A stretch of 64,000 nt of DNA from Riptortus pedestris (taxonomy: Eukaryota > Arthropoda > Insecta > Hemiptera > Alydidae): assembly GCA_019009955.1 (NCBI GenBank), contig CM032233.1, positions 129,748,501 to 129,812,500 of the forward strand, written 5' to 3'. Position numbers and translations under genes: made by a program. How positions within the stretch are numbered: position 1 is the first letter of the stretch; every line of letters starts with the position of its first letter. Under the pieces are notes generated by a model. That model had not been told where the DNA came from, ran no database searches, and saw only the letters and a program-made list of their open reading frames with translations. Of the stretch, positions 1-10,330 are shown piece by piece.

Positions 1-3000
1 TATCCATATCGATTTCAACATATTGCATACAGTTCCCCATTCTTCATTAATCTTTCATATTTCAATAATATTACTATTCTGATCGACTCACATTAAGCTA
101 GACTGCACAATACGAGGGGCATTCTGAGTAGCTTTTAAATAACAGAAAAGAGCAAAGAGGCTTGTATTCGACAGAAAGTCAAGAGACCCTGCCGTCCACT
201 CTTTTCCATCAATATATAAATACCAAACAATATTGTTTGTGATACAAAACATGAATTTGTTTTACAAAAATTGTATAAAACAAAATACAAGATTATGCTT
301 CAAACCCCCAACCACAAACATCAAGAGAAAACCGTAACATTTCCGGATAAAACTCTGCCCATATGTGTTCAATCTTTTAAAAAATGTTTATTGTAAATTA
401 AAGAACTTTGTTTCTGAAAGTTGTTTTTGAGGACACTATAAAAAATGTTCAATTATTAAATAAATCTGAAATATATTTGTCATAAATATTGCTCAAAAAT
501 AATTTATGATCAGGTACATTGGCTCTTTCACATGAGACAAGTTTCCCATCATTTATAAAGTTTGTCATCCTTTAATAAATTTGGATGTCAATAAATTGAA
601 AAATGTATGTTACATATTTAGAGTATTATTAAGATTGTTAACACAATTAATTCATTATATATATATATAATTTGATATAATTTTAAAATAAGTATAATGC
701 TATTCAATAATATGTAAAGAAATTAATTGACATAATATTAGTATATTTTGTTATAGAAAGCAAAAATATTTGACATATCCTGTTATGACATGTCAACATT
801 TAATTGAAATAAATTCATTTTATTTCAAGCTATGCAAGTTATCCACTTGATAAAACCTAGCCATTCTCTATTCTGGACACTCATTAGTTCCACAATGGAT
901 TGTTAAAAGTTGGCAACATGTAGATAAACTGTCCCAATTAGCCACAGTACCATAATGTAGACGTTAATCAATACAAAATAACACAGAGCCCCTACAAGTC
1001 AAGCCTATCATCCACATTTTTAACTTATTAAGTATAATTACCCTTTTCTTTATTACACTTGTATATTTTAGTATGATTTATATTTTATTTCAAAAACATT
1101 CATTACTGGTCTACTTACATTAAGATAAGAACATATATAACACTAATATGTTTACAATCCATACAAATTCCACCAAATTATAGGGTTATTCATGCAAACT
1201 CTGCTGTCATAATAAATTATTATTTGCTAACATAATTTTATACTCATTCTTCAAGAATGGGATATGGAAGTTTAACATTAATTGACCACTTATAGCGGCT
1301 AAATTATTTACTTCTAATATTCCAGTAACATATTCATTTAATAGTAATACATATTTCATATTAGTTCAGTTTCGCATTTGGAAGAATGAAAATAATTGTT
1401 TAATATGTGGTACTGGGAAATATGTAAAAATAAATGAAAGTTTATTTTCTCATGGAAAATATATTGGAAGGCACATTCTGCCACAGCAATGTGTTTTTGT
1501 GGTTGAATTTGCAGAGAAACTAATGAATGTTTTATTGAAATGGTAGATGAGAGGAGTTAATCTGCATTACTGTAAGTTTTTAACAGGAGAATCCATCATG
1601 GTTCTTACATAATTTCCAATTGTTTGAAATTGTGTCATAAAAGAGGTTTTAATCATTTGACCATGAATCATAAGTAGATCTTGTAGACCCAAAGAATAGT
1701 GCAAATCGCCAAAAAATAGAAAGATAATAAGGATTGGTTAAGTAGAGAAATAAAAAAAGAGTAGCCAGTGGAAATGTTTTAGCATCTATTTTACCCAACT
1801 TTATATAAAGAATACAGACATATTTAAGAAATATTAATTGACACTAAGCAATTTTGGAATGGCATTAATAGTTAAAATTATTATAAATAAAATTAATGTT
1901 CATATGTTTTTTTCTTATCAATTTATGTTAAGGCCAAAACTCAATAATTCTGCCTTTTTAAATTTTAATACAATAGCATAAAGAAATATTAATTGGCATT
2001 AATCAACATCAGAATGATATTAATATTTGAAATGATCATAAATAAGAACAATATATTTTATTCTTATCAATTTATTTTGTAGTATTTATATTAAGGTTAA
2101 AATAAAACAGATTAGTGGTACAGCTATATGTAACCAATATCGAATAACCTTCGAGAATTTAGTACAATAAGGAAGTTACTATCAGAGTTTATGCTTTACT
2201 AAAATAAAGTCTCATCCTGACTTGAAATAGCTCACCAATCCCATGAGTTTAACAAGATTACCACAAGTAATCAACGAATACCCATTATATACAATTACCC
2301 TTTCCTTATTAAGTGTGTGTGTTGTGTCTATTTGATTTAAAAACATTCATTATAGGTCAGCTATAATTGAACTGGATTAGAACTTACATAACATGAGCCA
2401 AATGGCCTCATTCTTATTTAAATTTGTTTATAGACAATGTCATCAGCTGATAAATCACTCTTAAAGCTTATTATGCAAGGGTAGCTATATTCTATTTATA
2501 GTCCTCACGTAATTTCCTCAAGAATTATTACTGACATTGATGCAATAGTTTGAAAGTATTGTTCTTTATGGTTTTTATTTTGTAAAAAAGAATGCTATTA
2601 GTAATCCATTCATATGTTTCTAGAAAACATTTTTAATTGGTTCCTGATTCTAGTGCTTTTGGTACTTTATGTCATTATGTAATATTTACCATAACATTAT
2701 CCTTTTGATTGACATGTTCCCAATACCTTATTGTGAGATTCATTTTATTCAGGATCTTTGTCTAACAAGAACCCTTTTTAGTTTTGCCAGTGTTACTGTC
2801 CATCAATGTGTCTTTGTGCAAATAAATTCACAGCACTTTGCTTAAACCTTTTTAGGGGGGAGGGGCGTATATAAAAACTGTATAGGATTAAATATAACAG
2901 TTTAAAGTTCATTTATTTTTCTACATACGTTTTGCTTGCAATCAAATGAAATAAAATGGTATTTCAATTTCCTTAACTATGTAATCTTTAAATTTGTATT

Positions 3001-3329
3001 GTGTATGTTTATTTCTGTAAATATTGTAGTAATAATAATCCTATTTAAACTTATTTTTACACATACATCACATAAATGGTTTCAGTGGAATGAAGAAAAA
3101 TAAAGCACAATCGAACTATTGAACTCATTTGCTTTTCTTGTTACAGAAACATAAATAATTAAACAAGTCTGTTACTTAAGGGCTGCATAAATTAATTTTA
3201 AGCTGATTTCCCACATGCTGTAATGCTGATTATATCATTTCAATTTCAATTCTCTACTTCTTCTGTAACAAGAAGCCTAAGTATGCACGACTTGAAATTT
3301 AATTTGGAAATTCTTAGTGATACAATTGC
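1..3329. other. AT-rich non-coding stretch, probably GCLM intron
   Basis: I see no open frame of useful length and no recognisable exon here. Because the first exon in the window begins in mid-codon, this stretch should be intron, although a very short upstream exon cannot be excluded. It contains two pairs of old, diverged direct repeats: about 840-1140 resembles 2110-2400 (both carry ATTACCCTTT and AAAACATTCATTA), and about 1820-1960 resembles 1978-2100 (both carry AAGAAATATTAATTG). Confidence 0.55.
916..947 (+). repeat. possible SINE 3'-body relic
   Basis: The bases TGTAGATA followed by GTCCCAATTA match the 3' body of the tRNA-type SINE at 30412-30638, which has TGTAGATA then GTCCCAATTA with the same spacing. 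Only this short stretch is similar, so it is either a very old copy or chance. Confidence 0.3.
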
Positions 3330-3333
3330 TTAA

Positions 3334-4252
3334 CCCTTTATAGGGCAAGGGCTGCTAAAGCGACCACCGGAGAGCGGTAGCTCTCTTTCAAACTCAGGCT
3401 GAGAGTACATCTAATAGTTACAAGGGTGTCCACTAGATGTCAAGAGAAAATTAGGAATTATTCCTGAATGTTCACACCTCCGTAGCCAAGATCCTCCACT
3501 TCCCGGCCACTAAAGTGGCTCTTGCCCATTCCTGGTACCTGCTCAGTTAGTACTGATTTGGATGCTCAGTGCATTACCTGTTGTCACCTACATTCTTCTG
3601 CTTTTATTCCAGCAAAAAGGAATGTAATACTTTACTAAGATATTCTTGATCATGTTTCAGTAAATATTAATTAATAATGTTTTGTCAGTTGTGTGCTCTA
3701 TGTCAAGTAATTAAAAAAAATATGGCTCTGCCCTTCCATTTTTACAATTTTACAGTATAGAAAATCAGGAGTATTTATTTTTCATTTGTTTCTAGTTTTT
3801 TTTTTTACAATGTTTACAAGTTAAACAATCAGATTCAGCATTATAAGTAAATTCTATTTCATACCAATTAATTATTCTCAAATATGTTTATTAGAGTGAT
3901 AACAAACATTGCATGTCTTGGCTGAAACAGAGAAGAGCAGGTAATTAAAACATTTTATACAAGCATATTTGCTTAAACTATTCAATTGGAGACCCAATGG
4001 ACAGTAGCAGACAATGAGCCAAACCCTTCCCTACCGGGTGAGGAGACAGGTAGAATTCCAGCCGCTAATCCCCAGGCAGGCCGACCCCCTTAATGGGCAA
4101 AGACCACTATAGTGGCCTCTCCAATGACTTATTCTCAATTTTTTTAAAAAAAACTATTCGGTTATTATTAATAGTCATTTATAGACTCCCTAACACCATT
4201 TTTAGAGAAATATAATTTTTCTGACATCCAGCGAAATGTGCCCTATAAAGGG
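3334..4252. mobile_element. non-autonomous piggyBac-type element, 919 bp
   Basis: The element is bounded on both sides by TTAA (3330-3333 and 4253-4256), the target duplication of piggyBac elements. Its ends are inverted repeats, CCCTTTATAGGGCA on the left and the complement of TGCCCTATAAAGGG on the right. The interior has short palindromic pieces such as GGCCACTAAAGTGGC and CCACTATAGTGG. No DDE transposase domain is present. A short Cys-rich reading frame on the minus strand (3878-3970) may be a remnant of the transposase C-terminus. It lies within the upstream GCLM intron. Confidence 0.85.
3878..3970 (-). pseudogene. Cys-rich relic, possibly piggyBac transposase C-terminus
   Basis: Read on the minus strand, this frame gives a CxxC, about 15 residues, then CxxC and a His, ending in a stop. 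A second Cys cluster (CxxCxxC) follows in another frame near 3805-3830. piggyBac transposases end in a Cys-rich zinc-binding domain, so this could be its remnant inside the TTAA-flanked element. The match is only in Cys spacing and may be chance. Confidence 0.3.
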
Positions 4253-4256
4253 TTAA

Positions 4257-5872
4257 AGAGGAAATCAATAGAGCAAATTAACTGAAAGCAAATTACAAAT
4301 GATTTGGTTAGTGAAAAAATATGACTGACAATAATTGCAGTTAATCTCTTTTTAATAAATTTGGATCTAAACACTCTTTGGTCCTTGGGATATAATAATG
4401 TAGAAATACATGATTTTGTATTTTACTCCCTCTTTAATTCCCCATTCCACCTGGCCTGATTTCACTCATTTATTCACTTCATCTTTATATTTATCTGAAT
4501 CAGTTAAAAATTTAATATGATATATAAATTTTGAGGCCTTGAGTGAGGGTGAAGATAGAATGTAATGCCATGTCACGAACTTATTCACATTCACACATAG
4601 TAAAAGTCCAATGAACACAAAAATATGGCTTATTTTTAATCTGTGATGAGTGGGAATGAAGGTTTACTTAAGATTGACAACTAAAAAATACAAATGACTA
4701 GGTTTATATTAAATTTAGATAGAAATTGTACACCATTAAATGTTTTAACAAGATTGGTTCTGTGACATGTTTCATCAGTATGAGGCATCAAGTATAAGGT
4801 CACGGGGGATAGGCTTTATAGCACTTTTCACCACCACATTATTCAAAAGGCCTTTAGCTAACTGGGCTTAAAATTAAGGAGAAAGACCCACTAACTTCCT
4901 TGGTATTTTAAGTGTTGCCTTCCATTACAGGAGTCATTCTCAATCCACATTATGCTCAAGGAATTTTTCAAGCATTTGAACAGTGTTAGTTATAGCCAGC
5001 TGAAATATCATAATTTCCTTTTTCTTTATATTTTGAACTGTCATATTTATAAAAACCAGGGAGTTTATATTTGTATCCGCTCCTCCCATAGTCATATCAG
5101 TTTATTTAAGTAATAGTTTGAAAACTGCGTTGTTTATGTCTTCTCATATTATGTCATCCGGGCTTGCTCCTATAAGATTATCACAGCTTCACATTATTTT
5201 CTCTTTTAGTTTCCACTACTTGGGGAATTTGGTAGATTATAATTATGCATAAGCTAAGTATCACAAGACTTTTATCAGTGGGTAATGAAAACTTGAAGTT
5301 TGTTTTATCCAGCTAAAATACTGTTATTTCCCATTTATTTGTATTTTGGGCTGTTATATTTTTAAAAGTGTACAGTTTGACATCAGTAACCATTTCCTCA
5401 TTAGCCTATTGGTTTTGTAATAATTTGAAGCTTATGTCTCCTTATATTATATCATCAAGTCTAGTTACCTGATAGTGGCCTAGAAAATTCAGGCCGTGTA
5501 CTCTCATCTGAACACCCAGCCTAGTGCACTCTCAGTGGATAATCCAGGCTCATTAATGCAAAATCATCACAGGTTCACACTATTATCCCTTTTAGTTTCC
5601 ACTATTAAGATAATATTTGTTAGATTATGTTTTTACAAATAATGGCTGAGATGAGACTTTGACCAGCGAACAATGAAAACTTTGCAAATTAGTGTTGATG
5701 AAGGTATTATTTCACACAATTTTATCCTACAATAACACACTTTTTATTGATGTAACATTAAATCTCGAATAACTTTTTTAAGTATTTCTACAGTGCAGTT
5801 TGTTGGGTAACTGTTTATTTGTTTATTTTCAATTTTATTTCAAATTAGTAATTTAATTTTTTTTTATTGCAG
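4257..5872 (+). other. GCLM intron, 3' portion with acceptor
   Basis: This is non-coding intron sequence, ending in a long T-rich tract and the acceptor TTTTTATTGCAG at 5861-5872. It holds a two-copy diverged tandem repeat (4997-5690), listed separately. Nothing else is recognisable. Confidence 0.6.
4997..5690. repeat. diverged two-copy tandem repeat in intron
   Basis: About 4997-5300 and 5302-5690 share the same order of short words: a stretch around TTTATATTTTGAACTGTCATATTT / TTTGTATTTTGGGCTGTTATATTT, then a TATTATNTCATC segment, then TTTTAGTTTCCACTA, then AATGAAAAC. The second unit carries about 80 extra bases. The repeat is old, with many mismatches, and does not look coding. Confidence 0.6.
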
Positions 5873-6069
5873 TGAAGACAGTTTTGTATAACATTAGCTT
5901 AGATTCTGTTATTATATGGTATCCTAATGAAATGAAGGGTGAGCCAACTGAAGAACTGTTGAAGTTATGGAGTGTTTTGGGCGAATATGTCCTCAAGAAA
6001 AAAGTTGTCCGCTTGGGAATTGCTGATGTTGACACTGACGTGTTTATTTCTCTTTATGACAAAGTGGAG
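5873..6069 (+). CDS. GCLM: glutamate-cysteine ligase modifier subunit, internal exon
   Basis: This exon encodes 65 full codons plus two leading bases of a split codon. GCLM is the non-catalytic partner of glutamate-cysteine ligase; it lowers the Ki for glutathione and improves glutamate use in the first step of cytosolic glutathione synthesis. It has an aldo-keto-reductase-like fold. The peptide contains LDSVIIWYP, equivalent to LDSVIIASPP of animal GCLM, and LGIADVDTDVFISLYDKVE, equivalent to the GTSDLDKTQLEQLY segment. The acceptor is TTGCAG at 5867-5872 and the donor is GAG|GTAATT at 6069/6070. The exon ends in phase 0 and joins cleanly to 10216. The start codon is not in the window, so the gene is partial here. 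Confidence 0.93.
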
Positions 6070-6132
6070 GTAATTTTCTTAGGCTCTATAACCCTTTTAA
6101 GGTATTAGTGATACATTTCAAGATGGTCCAAG

Positions 6133-6191
<59 letters not shown>
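6133..6191. repeat. (AT)n microsatellite
   Basis: An uninterrupted AT dinucleotide run lies about 60 bases past the exon donor, inside the intron. It is not flanked by the HINE-like sequences that surround most other AT runs in the window. Confidence 0.97.
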
Positions 6192-6194
<3 letters not shown>

Positions 6195-7277
6195 GGTGTC
6201 CACAGTTTATGATGATAGTATATATCATATCCAAGTGAGAATCTAATTTAATGCTCTAATTTCTGGGGTTATTTGCAAATGCATTGTTGTATAGTAGTTA
6301 AAATTTCCTTTGATAACAACATATTGCAAGTCTTTGACTAAAAGGGGAATTCAGGCAGCTAAATCACACAAGCTATTATGTCTTTTATAAATTATTTTTT
6401 CTCAAGATGAAATTTTTTACGCTCTTACTGGGTTATGTGGCTCCACACGTTTTTAAAAAATAGACATTTTGTTTGTGAATTGAGATCATTGCAAAAACAG
6501 GTGAATATTTCCTCCTGTTATGTCAAAAACGTGTAAAATTCCTTTCCTAAACATGCCTATCATATATTTGAGTCAAATTTATTGCAAATTTTTTCTCTGA
6601 AACCTGAGATTTATTATAAGAAATACTTCCTTTATTAATAAATTATTTGTTTAGATAAAGTAATAAATGAACATATGTTCTTCTGATAAGATAAATGATC
6701 ATATTTTTATGTTACATATAGATACAATTTCAAAGTGCCTCCCACTTTGGTAGAGGCCTCTTTTATTCTTTTCAATACAGCATCCTCTGGTTCAATGCTG
6801 TTAATAACTATCTGTAATGAAATTATCTGTAACACTATTGTGGGAGAGTCAGCTTTTGAGACCTCAACTACTTCTGATGGCAAAATAATATAATGAACTT
6901 AGACACCGAATAATATTGGCCAAACTTCCCATTCTTTATTCTTAATTGATTTCTTTCTTTTTTATTTTAATTATCTCTGCTCTTGTTATTTAACATTTCA
7001 ATTGAGACTTTACTTACTTTCCTATGCTCACTTACCTATAATTCATTTAAGAAAAGAATTAAAAGGAAGTTGCCAAAACAAATAATATCCTTGTGCCAGA
7101 CTAGCAATTATTTTTATTATATTGTTTAGTAGATATAAGAACTTTCTAGTGATATCACACAAAAACTAGCAAGTACCACATATTCATAAGCCAGAGTGTT
7201 AAGAAATTCTATTTTAATTGCCCATATTTGTCATATTCCTTCACAGGTTTTTACAATTGATTAATCAATTTATGTTT
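6192..7277. other. GCLM intron, nothing recognised
   Basis: AT-rich intron sequence between the microsatellite and the LTR element. I see no coding potential or clear repeat. The last five bases (7273-7277, TGTTT) are the left target duplication of the LTR element. Confidence 0.6.
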
Positions 7278-7421
7278 TGTAATATTGATAACTAACAGTA
7301 CATTGAGTAACGCCATTATTCAACTGTTTTATTAACAAGGTAACAGTCAGTATAGGTTTCATCACCTAGCAACCATATAGCATATGCTCCATTGCCTAGC
7401 AACCGTATAGCATATGCTACA
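7278..7421 (-). repeat. LTR (3' LTR in element sense)
   Basis: 144-bp long terminal repeat with TG...CA ends, matching 8136-8279 with only a few substitutions (for example AACTAACAG here against AAATAACAG). It contains an internal 2-copy motif CCTAGCAACC...TATAGCATATGCT. Confidence 0.92.
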
Positions 7422-8118
7422 TTTCTCCCCACCAAACTTGCGGATCTTCCTCCGCCTTTGGTTGACACTCCTCCTCGGTTGTCATCTGGGATGGGTGCTC
7501 GTCCACCGCCCCTTCTCTGCTCCTGAGCTGGTCTGCGTGCTTTCGCCTGGTACGTCCACCTGCCAGAACTTTGTAGGAATGATGTCCCGTTCGCTCTTCC
7601 ACCACGCCAGGCACCCAGCTCTTGCTCAACTCATTCTTCACCCAGACTTCATCCCCCTTGGCAAACTCTCTCCCCTTGGATCTCTGGTCGTGGTAGTTTT
7701 TCTGCTTCCATATCTTTACCTCCATTTCCTCCCTGGTGTCCGGCCTAAGGCGATCGAGAGCAGTAGGGAGTCGCCTTCCTAGGAACATGAGGGATGGTGG
7801 CCTGCCAGTGGTCTTCTGCGGGGTGTTGCGGTAGGACAGGAGAACCTGTGCCATTGCAAGGCTTGGTGGCAACCCCTCCTGCCTACAGGCACAGTTCCTG
7901 GACTTGAACGTCTGGATCATTCTCTCCACGAGCCCATTGGTCTTTGAATGATAAGGAGCTCCGGTCACATGGCGGATATTGTTTGCAGAACAGAAATTCT
8001 TAAACATTGATGAGGTCCACTGCGTCCCATTATCAGATACTATCTGCTTGGGTATACCGTACCTCGAGAACCATTGCCGCAATTGGTCAATTATAACTCC
8101 GGTGGTTATTCGGTTCAT
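7417..8118 (-). pseudogene. Ty3/gypsy integrase, C-terminal half
   Basis: From the Met at 8118 this frame gives about 233 residues of a Ty3/gypsy Pol C-terminus. Integrase inserts the cDNA into host DNA through a DDE catalytic core. The second Asp (VSDNGTQWTS) and the Glu (KTNGLVERMIQ) are visible about 35 residues apart. The YRNTPQKTTGRPP motif and a C-terminal GDEVWVKN...W.PGVV...SYKV...RKHADQLR domain follow. The first catalytic Asp and the zinc-finger HHCC are missing because the frame begins only a few bases after the primer-binding site. The deletion has fused the leader to mid-integrase, leaving an open but presumably inactive frame. The stop overlaps the 3' LTR. Confidence 0.9.
7422..7433 (-). 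promoter_or_regulatory. polypurine tract of LTR element
   Basis: GGTGGGGAGAAA in minus sense, directly upstream of the 3' LTR. This is the usual place and composition of a second-strand primer. Confidence 0.75.
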
Positions 8119-8119
8119 C

Positions 8120-8135
8120 CCATCCTCGTCGCCAA
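8120..8135 (-). promoter_or_regulatory. primer-binding site of LTR element
   Basis: TTGGCGACGAGGATGG in minus sense starts immediately after the 5' LTR. The TGGCGA start would pair with a tRNA 3' end TCGCCA. I cannot assign the tRNA isoacceptor. Confidence 0.7.
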
Positions 8136-8279
8136 TGTAATATTGATAAATAACAGTACATTGAGTAACGCCATTATTCAACTGTTTTATTAACAAGGTA
8201 ACAGTCAGTATAGGTTTCATCACCTAGCAACCATATAGCATATGCTCCATTGCCTAGCAACCGTATAGCATGTGCTACA
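8136..8279 (-). repeat. LTR (5' LTR in element sense)
   Basis: Partner of 7278-7421, also 144 bp with TG...CA ends, and followed by the right copy of the TGTTT target duplication. Confidence 0.92.
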
Positions 8280-8456
8280 TGTTTCAATTGCATAAATAAT
8301 TTTTTAAACTTTTAGGAATGGGCCTATAAAATCATACATAATAATTCTGAAAATAATTAGAGCAGAATAAAGATTTTTGATCTAAAAACAATTATTTATA
8401 TTTAACTTCCTTGCTACCCATCCCCCCAAGAATATACATCTTTTTGGAACCTTTAA

Positions 8457-9475
8457 CCCTAGAACGGTAGTGATATTATTTCCCACTTAATGGTACTGAT
8501 ACGTAAATTTTATGTGTGCAACTGGTAATTGGTGAAATTATTCAAAATTTGTTAATGTTTGTGACTATTTTTTTATTTTATTAAAACATACACTTTTCTT
8601 TAACTTAAATCAACGTTAATATCTAATAATGTGCACGACATTCCTTTCAGGTGCTTTGTTCGAAACACGTTCCAGAGGTTGTGTGCTCCATTCATATTCA
8701 TTCTTACAAAGCGCAACCCCACATTTATTGTGGCTGATCTCTCAATATTGTGTGGTTGAGTGGTTTTAGGCTTTTTTTGCCCCTGTGTTTCTTCTCTTTC
8801 TTCAATTGCCTTGATTTTTTCTAAAATGTTCTCACTCTCATCGCTATCTAGCCCACTCTGTGTTGGAATCATTTCCGAAGGCTCAACCTCCTCATCATTT
8901 GGAGAATACTGATCATCATCGCTATCGTATCCATATCCATCTATTTCATAATTGTCATTTTCCCCATCTGACTCATCGGAGAGTTATTTCAACAAATTTC
9001 TGATTCTTCATCCGTTGAATATTTTGACTTCACTTTTCCGAAACTATAAACAGATTATTATTAGTATTTATATTCTTTCTATACATCTTTGTCTTTTTTA
9101 TATTAAAAAATAAAAGTTAAAATCATTAAGGGAAAATAATTAGAATATAAAAATAAATTGGACGAAAATAAATTGAGAATAATATTAACTAAGTTATGGC
9201 ATAAAAATCGGTTATTAGTAGCAATACGTAAATTTTACGTGCCAAAAAGTTGCAGTTAATAGTACTGATACGTAAATATTACGTGTCGTTTTTATTTCAA
9301 AAAATAGTATTGGATGAGTGGGAAGGTTCACTTAGCTGCACTGGGTGGAGGTGAAGGCCAAACTGTCTGGAGGACTCATAGCTGAGGGGGTGAGGGTGGT
9401 GGGGTTTTTTACGGCTGTTTGATAACAGTTCAAAACAGATCACACGTAATTTTTACGTTCAATACCATTCTAGGG
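8457..9475 (-). mobile_element. internally deleted piggyBac-type element, 1,019 bp
   Basis: TTAA lies on each side (8453-8456, 9476-9479), and the inverted ends are CCCTAGAACGGTAGTGA and the complement of TCAATACCATTCTAGGG. Four near-palindromic copies of ACGTAAATNTTACGT lie below the ends (8501-8516, 9226-9240, 9270-9284, 9444-9459), placed like transposase-binding subterminal repeats. The interior keeps the acidic N-terminal region of a transposase on the minus strand, but the DDE core is gone. It is inserted in the same GCLM intron as the LTR element. Confidence 0.87.
8600..9055 (-). pseudogene. piggyBac-like transposase N-terminal remnant
   Basis: In minus sense, about 9055-8997 reads a lysine/serine/acid-rich stretch ending TDEESE, then a frame break. 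Frame 8996-8600 reads an Asp/Glu-rich run (DGYGYDSDDDQYSPNDEEVE) and a basic stretch (GQKKPKTTQPHN). Acidic, disordered N-termini are usual in piggyBac transposases, and the position inside a TTAA-flanked element supports the call. The RNase H-like catalytic domain is absent, so no activity is expected. The protein after about residue 60 (LRFVRMNMNG...) matches nothing I recognise. Confidence 0.55.
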
Positions 9476-9479
9476 TTAA

Positions 9480-10215
9480 GTAAGCCAGGGCATACCCAAA
9501 CCTAGCTCACCTGTAAATGAGGTTCCCTCATTTTACCTTAACCAATGGATATTTATGAAAGGACATTTTTATAGTTGATCCTATAAATAGAATAGAGGGC
9601 TGAATGCAATGAGTTTAATTCTTATAAACAATTAATAATGGTTAAGATAGGAATACAAAAGTTTTGGCCTTACCTTTCCTACTCAGTCCCAACTATGCAC
9701 AAATGTATTTTTAAACAGGTCCTAGAATTCCATATAGATATTACTATCACTTTACTTGATACCATGAGCTCTTGCCTCATTTCAAAAGGTCTCTTCTATA
9801 ATTGCTTGTTTAATAAGAAACAGCATTGCCATTTTCAACAGTCACCTGCCATCTTTTTATCTGAATAGCTGCAATCACCTTCAATAGTGCTAATTGCTTA
9901 AATATAAGTCTGTAACAGATTAGGTCCCCTCGCCCCCAAGGAGTGTATGTTATGCTTCTAAGAATGGAACCCACCAGACTGTGTAAGAATATACTATATG
10001 GCACTTGTGGAGGTTAGGCTTGTCTAAAGGCAAAAGAGTGAATGGAGACTGAGAGAAACAATCATCAAGAATGGAGCTAGAGATCCGGCCTTCAAAGCCT
10101 ATTGCACCTAGTATATGTTATTCTTCAACATTAACAACATTAATGTGAAATGCTTTGCTATAACTTACTATTTATTATTAATATTATAGTTGATATTGTA
10201 TTTTTTTGCTTGCAG
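9480..10215 (+). other. GCLM intron, 3' part with acceptor
   Basis: No coding sequence or repeat is recognised. It ends with a T-rich tract and acceptor TTGCTTGCAG at 10206-10215. Confidence 0.6.
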
Positions 10216-10330
10216 GTCAAGCCTGAAATCTTTCACTTGAATGTGCAAAACTGTTGCCTTGTTCCCCCCGAATTGCAAAAATTTGCTGAAGAGAAAGAAA
10301 TCCAGCTCCTGACCCACTATGACCCACCAG
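10216..10330 (+). CDS. GCLM: glutamate-cysteine ligase modifier subunit, penultimate exon
   Basis: This exon encodes 38 codons plus one base. The peptide starts VKPEIFHLNVQNCCLVPPEL and continues with a QLLTHYDPP motif. This matches the strongest signature of GCLM (QVKPNSNQVNLASCCVMPPDL ... IQLLTHNDP in vertebrates). The adjacent Cys-Cys pair is conserved; work on the Drosophila protein linked the equivalent Cys residues to disulfide contact with the catalytic subunit. The acceptor is GCAG|GTC and the donor is CAG|GTAATA at 10330/10331. The exon begins in phase 0 and ends in phase 1, which fits both neighbours. Confidence 0.95.

Larger units (their letters stand above)
7278..8279 (-). mobile_element. 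deleted Ty3/gypsy LTR retrotransposon
   Basis: Two nearly identical 144-bp direct repeats starting TGTAATATTG and ending TGCTACA (7278-7421 and 8136-8279) enclose a 714-bp interior read on the minus strand. The flanks are a perfect 5-bp target duplication, TGTTT (7273-7277 and 8280-8284). Just inside the 5' LTR (minus sense) lies TGGCGACGAGGATGG, a likely primer-binding site for a tRNA ending TCGCCA. Just before the 3' LTR lies the purine tract GGTGGGGAGAAA. Gag, protease, reverse transcriptase and RNase H are missing; only the second half of integrase remains. The LTRs differ at few positions, so insertion was fairly recent. Confidence 0.93.
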
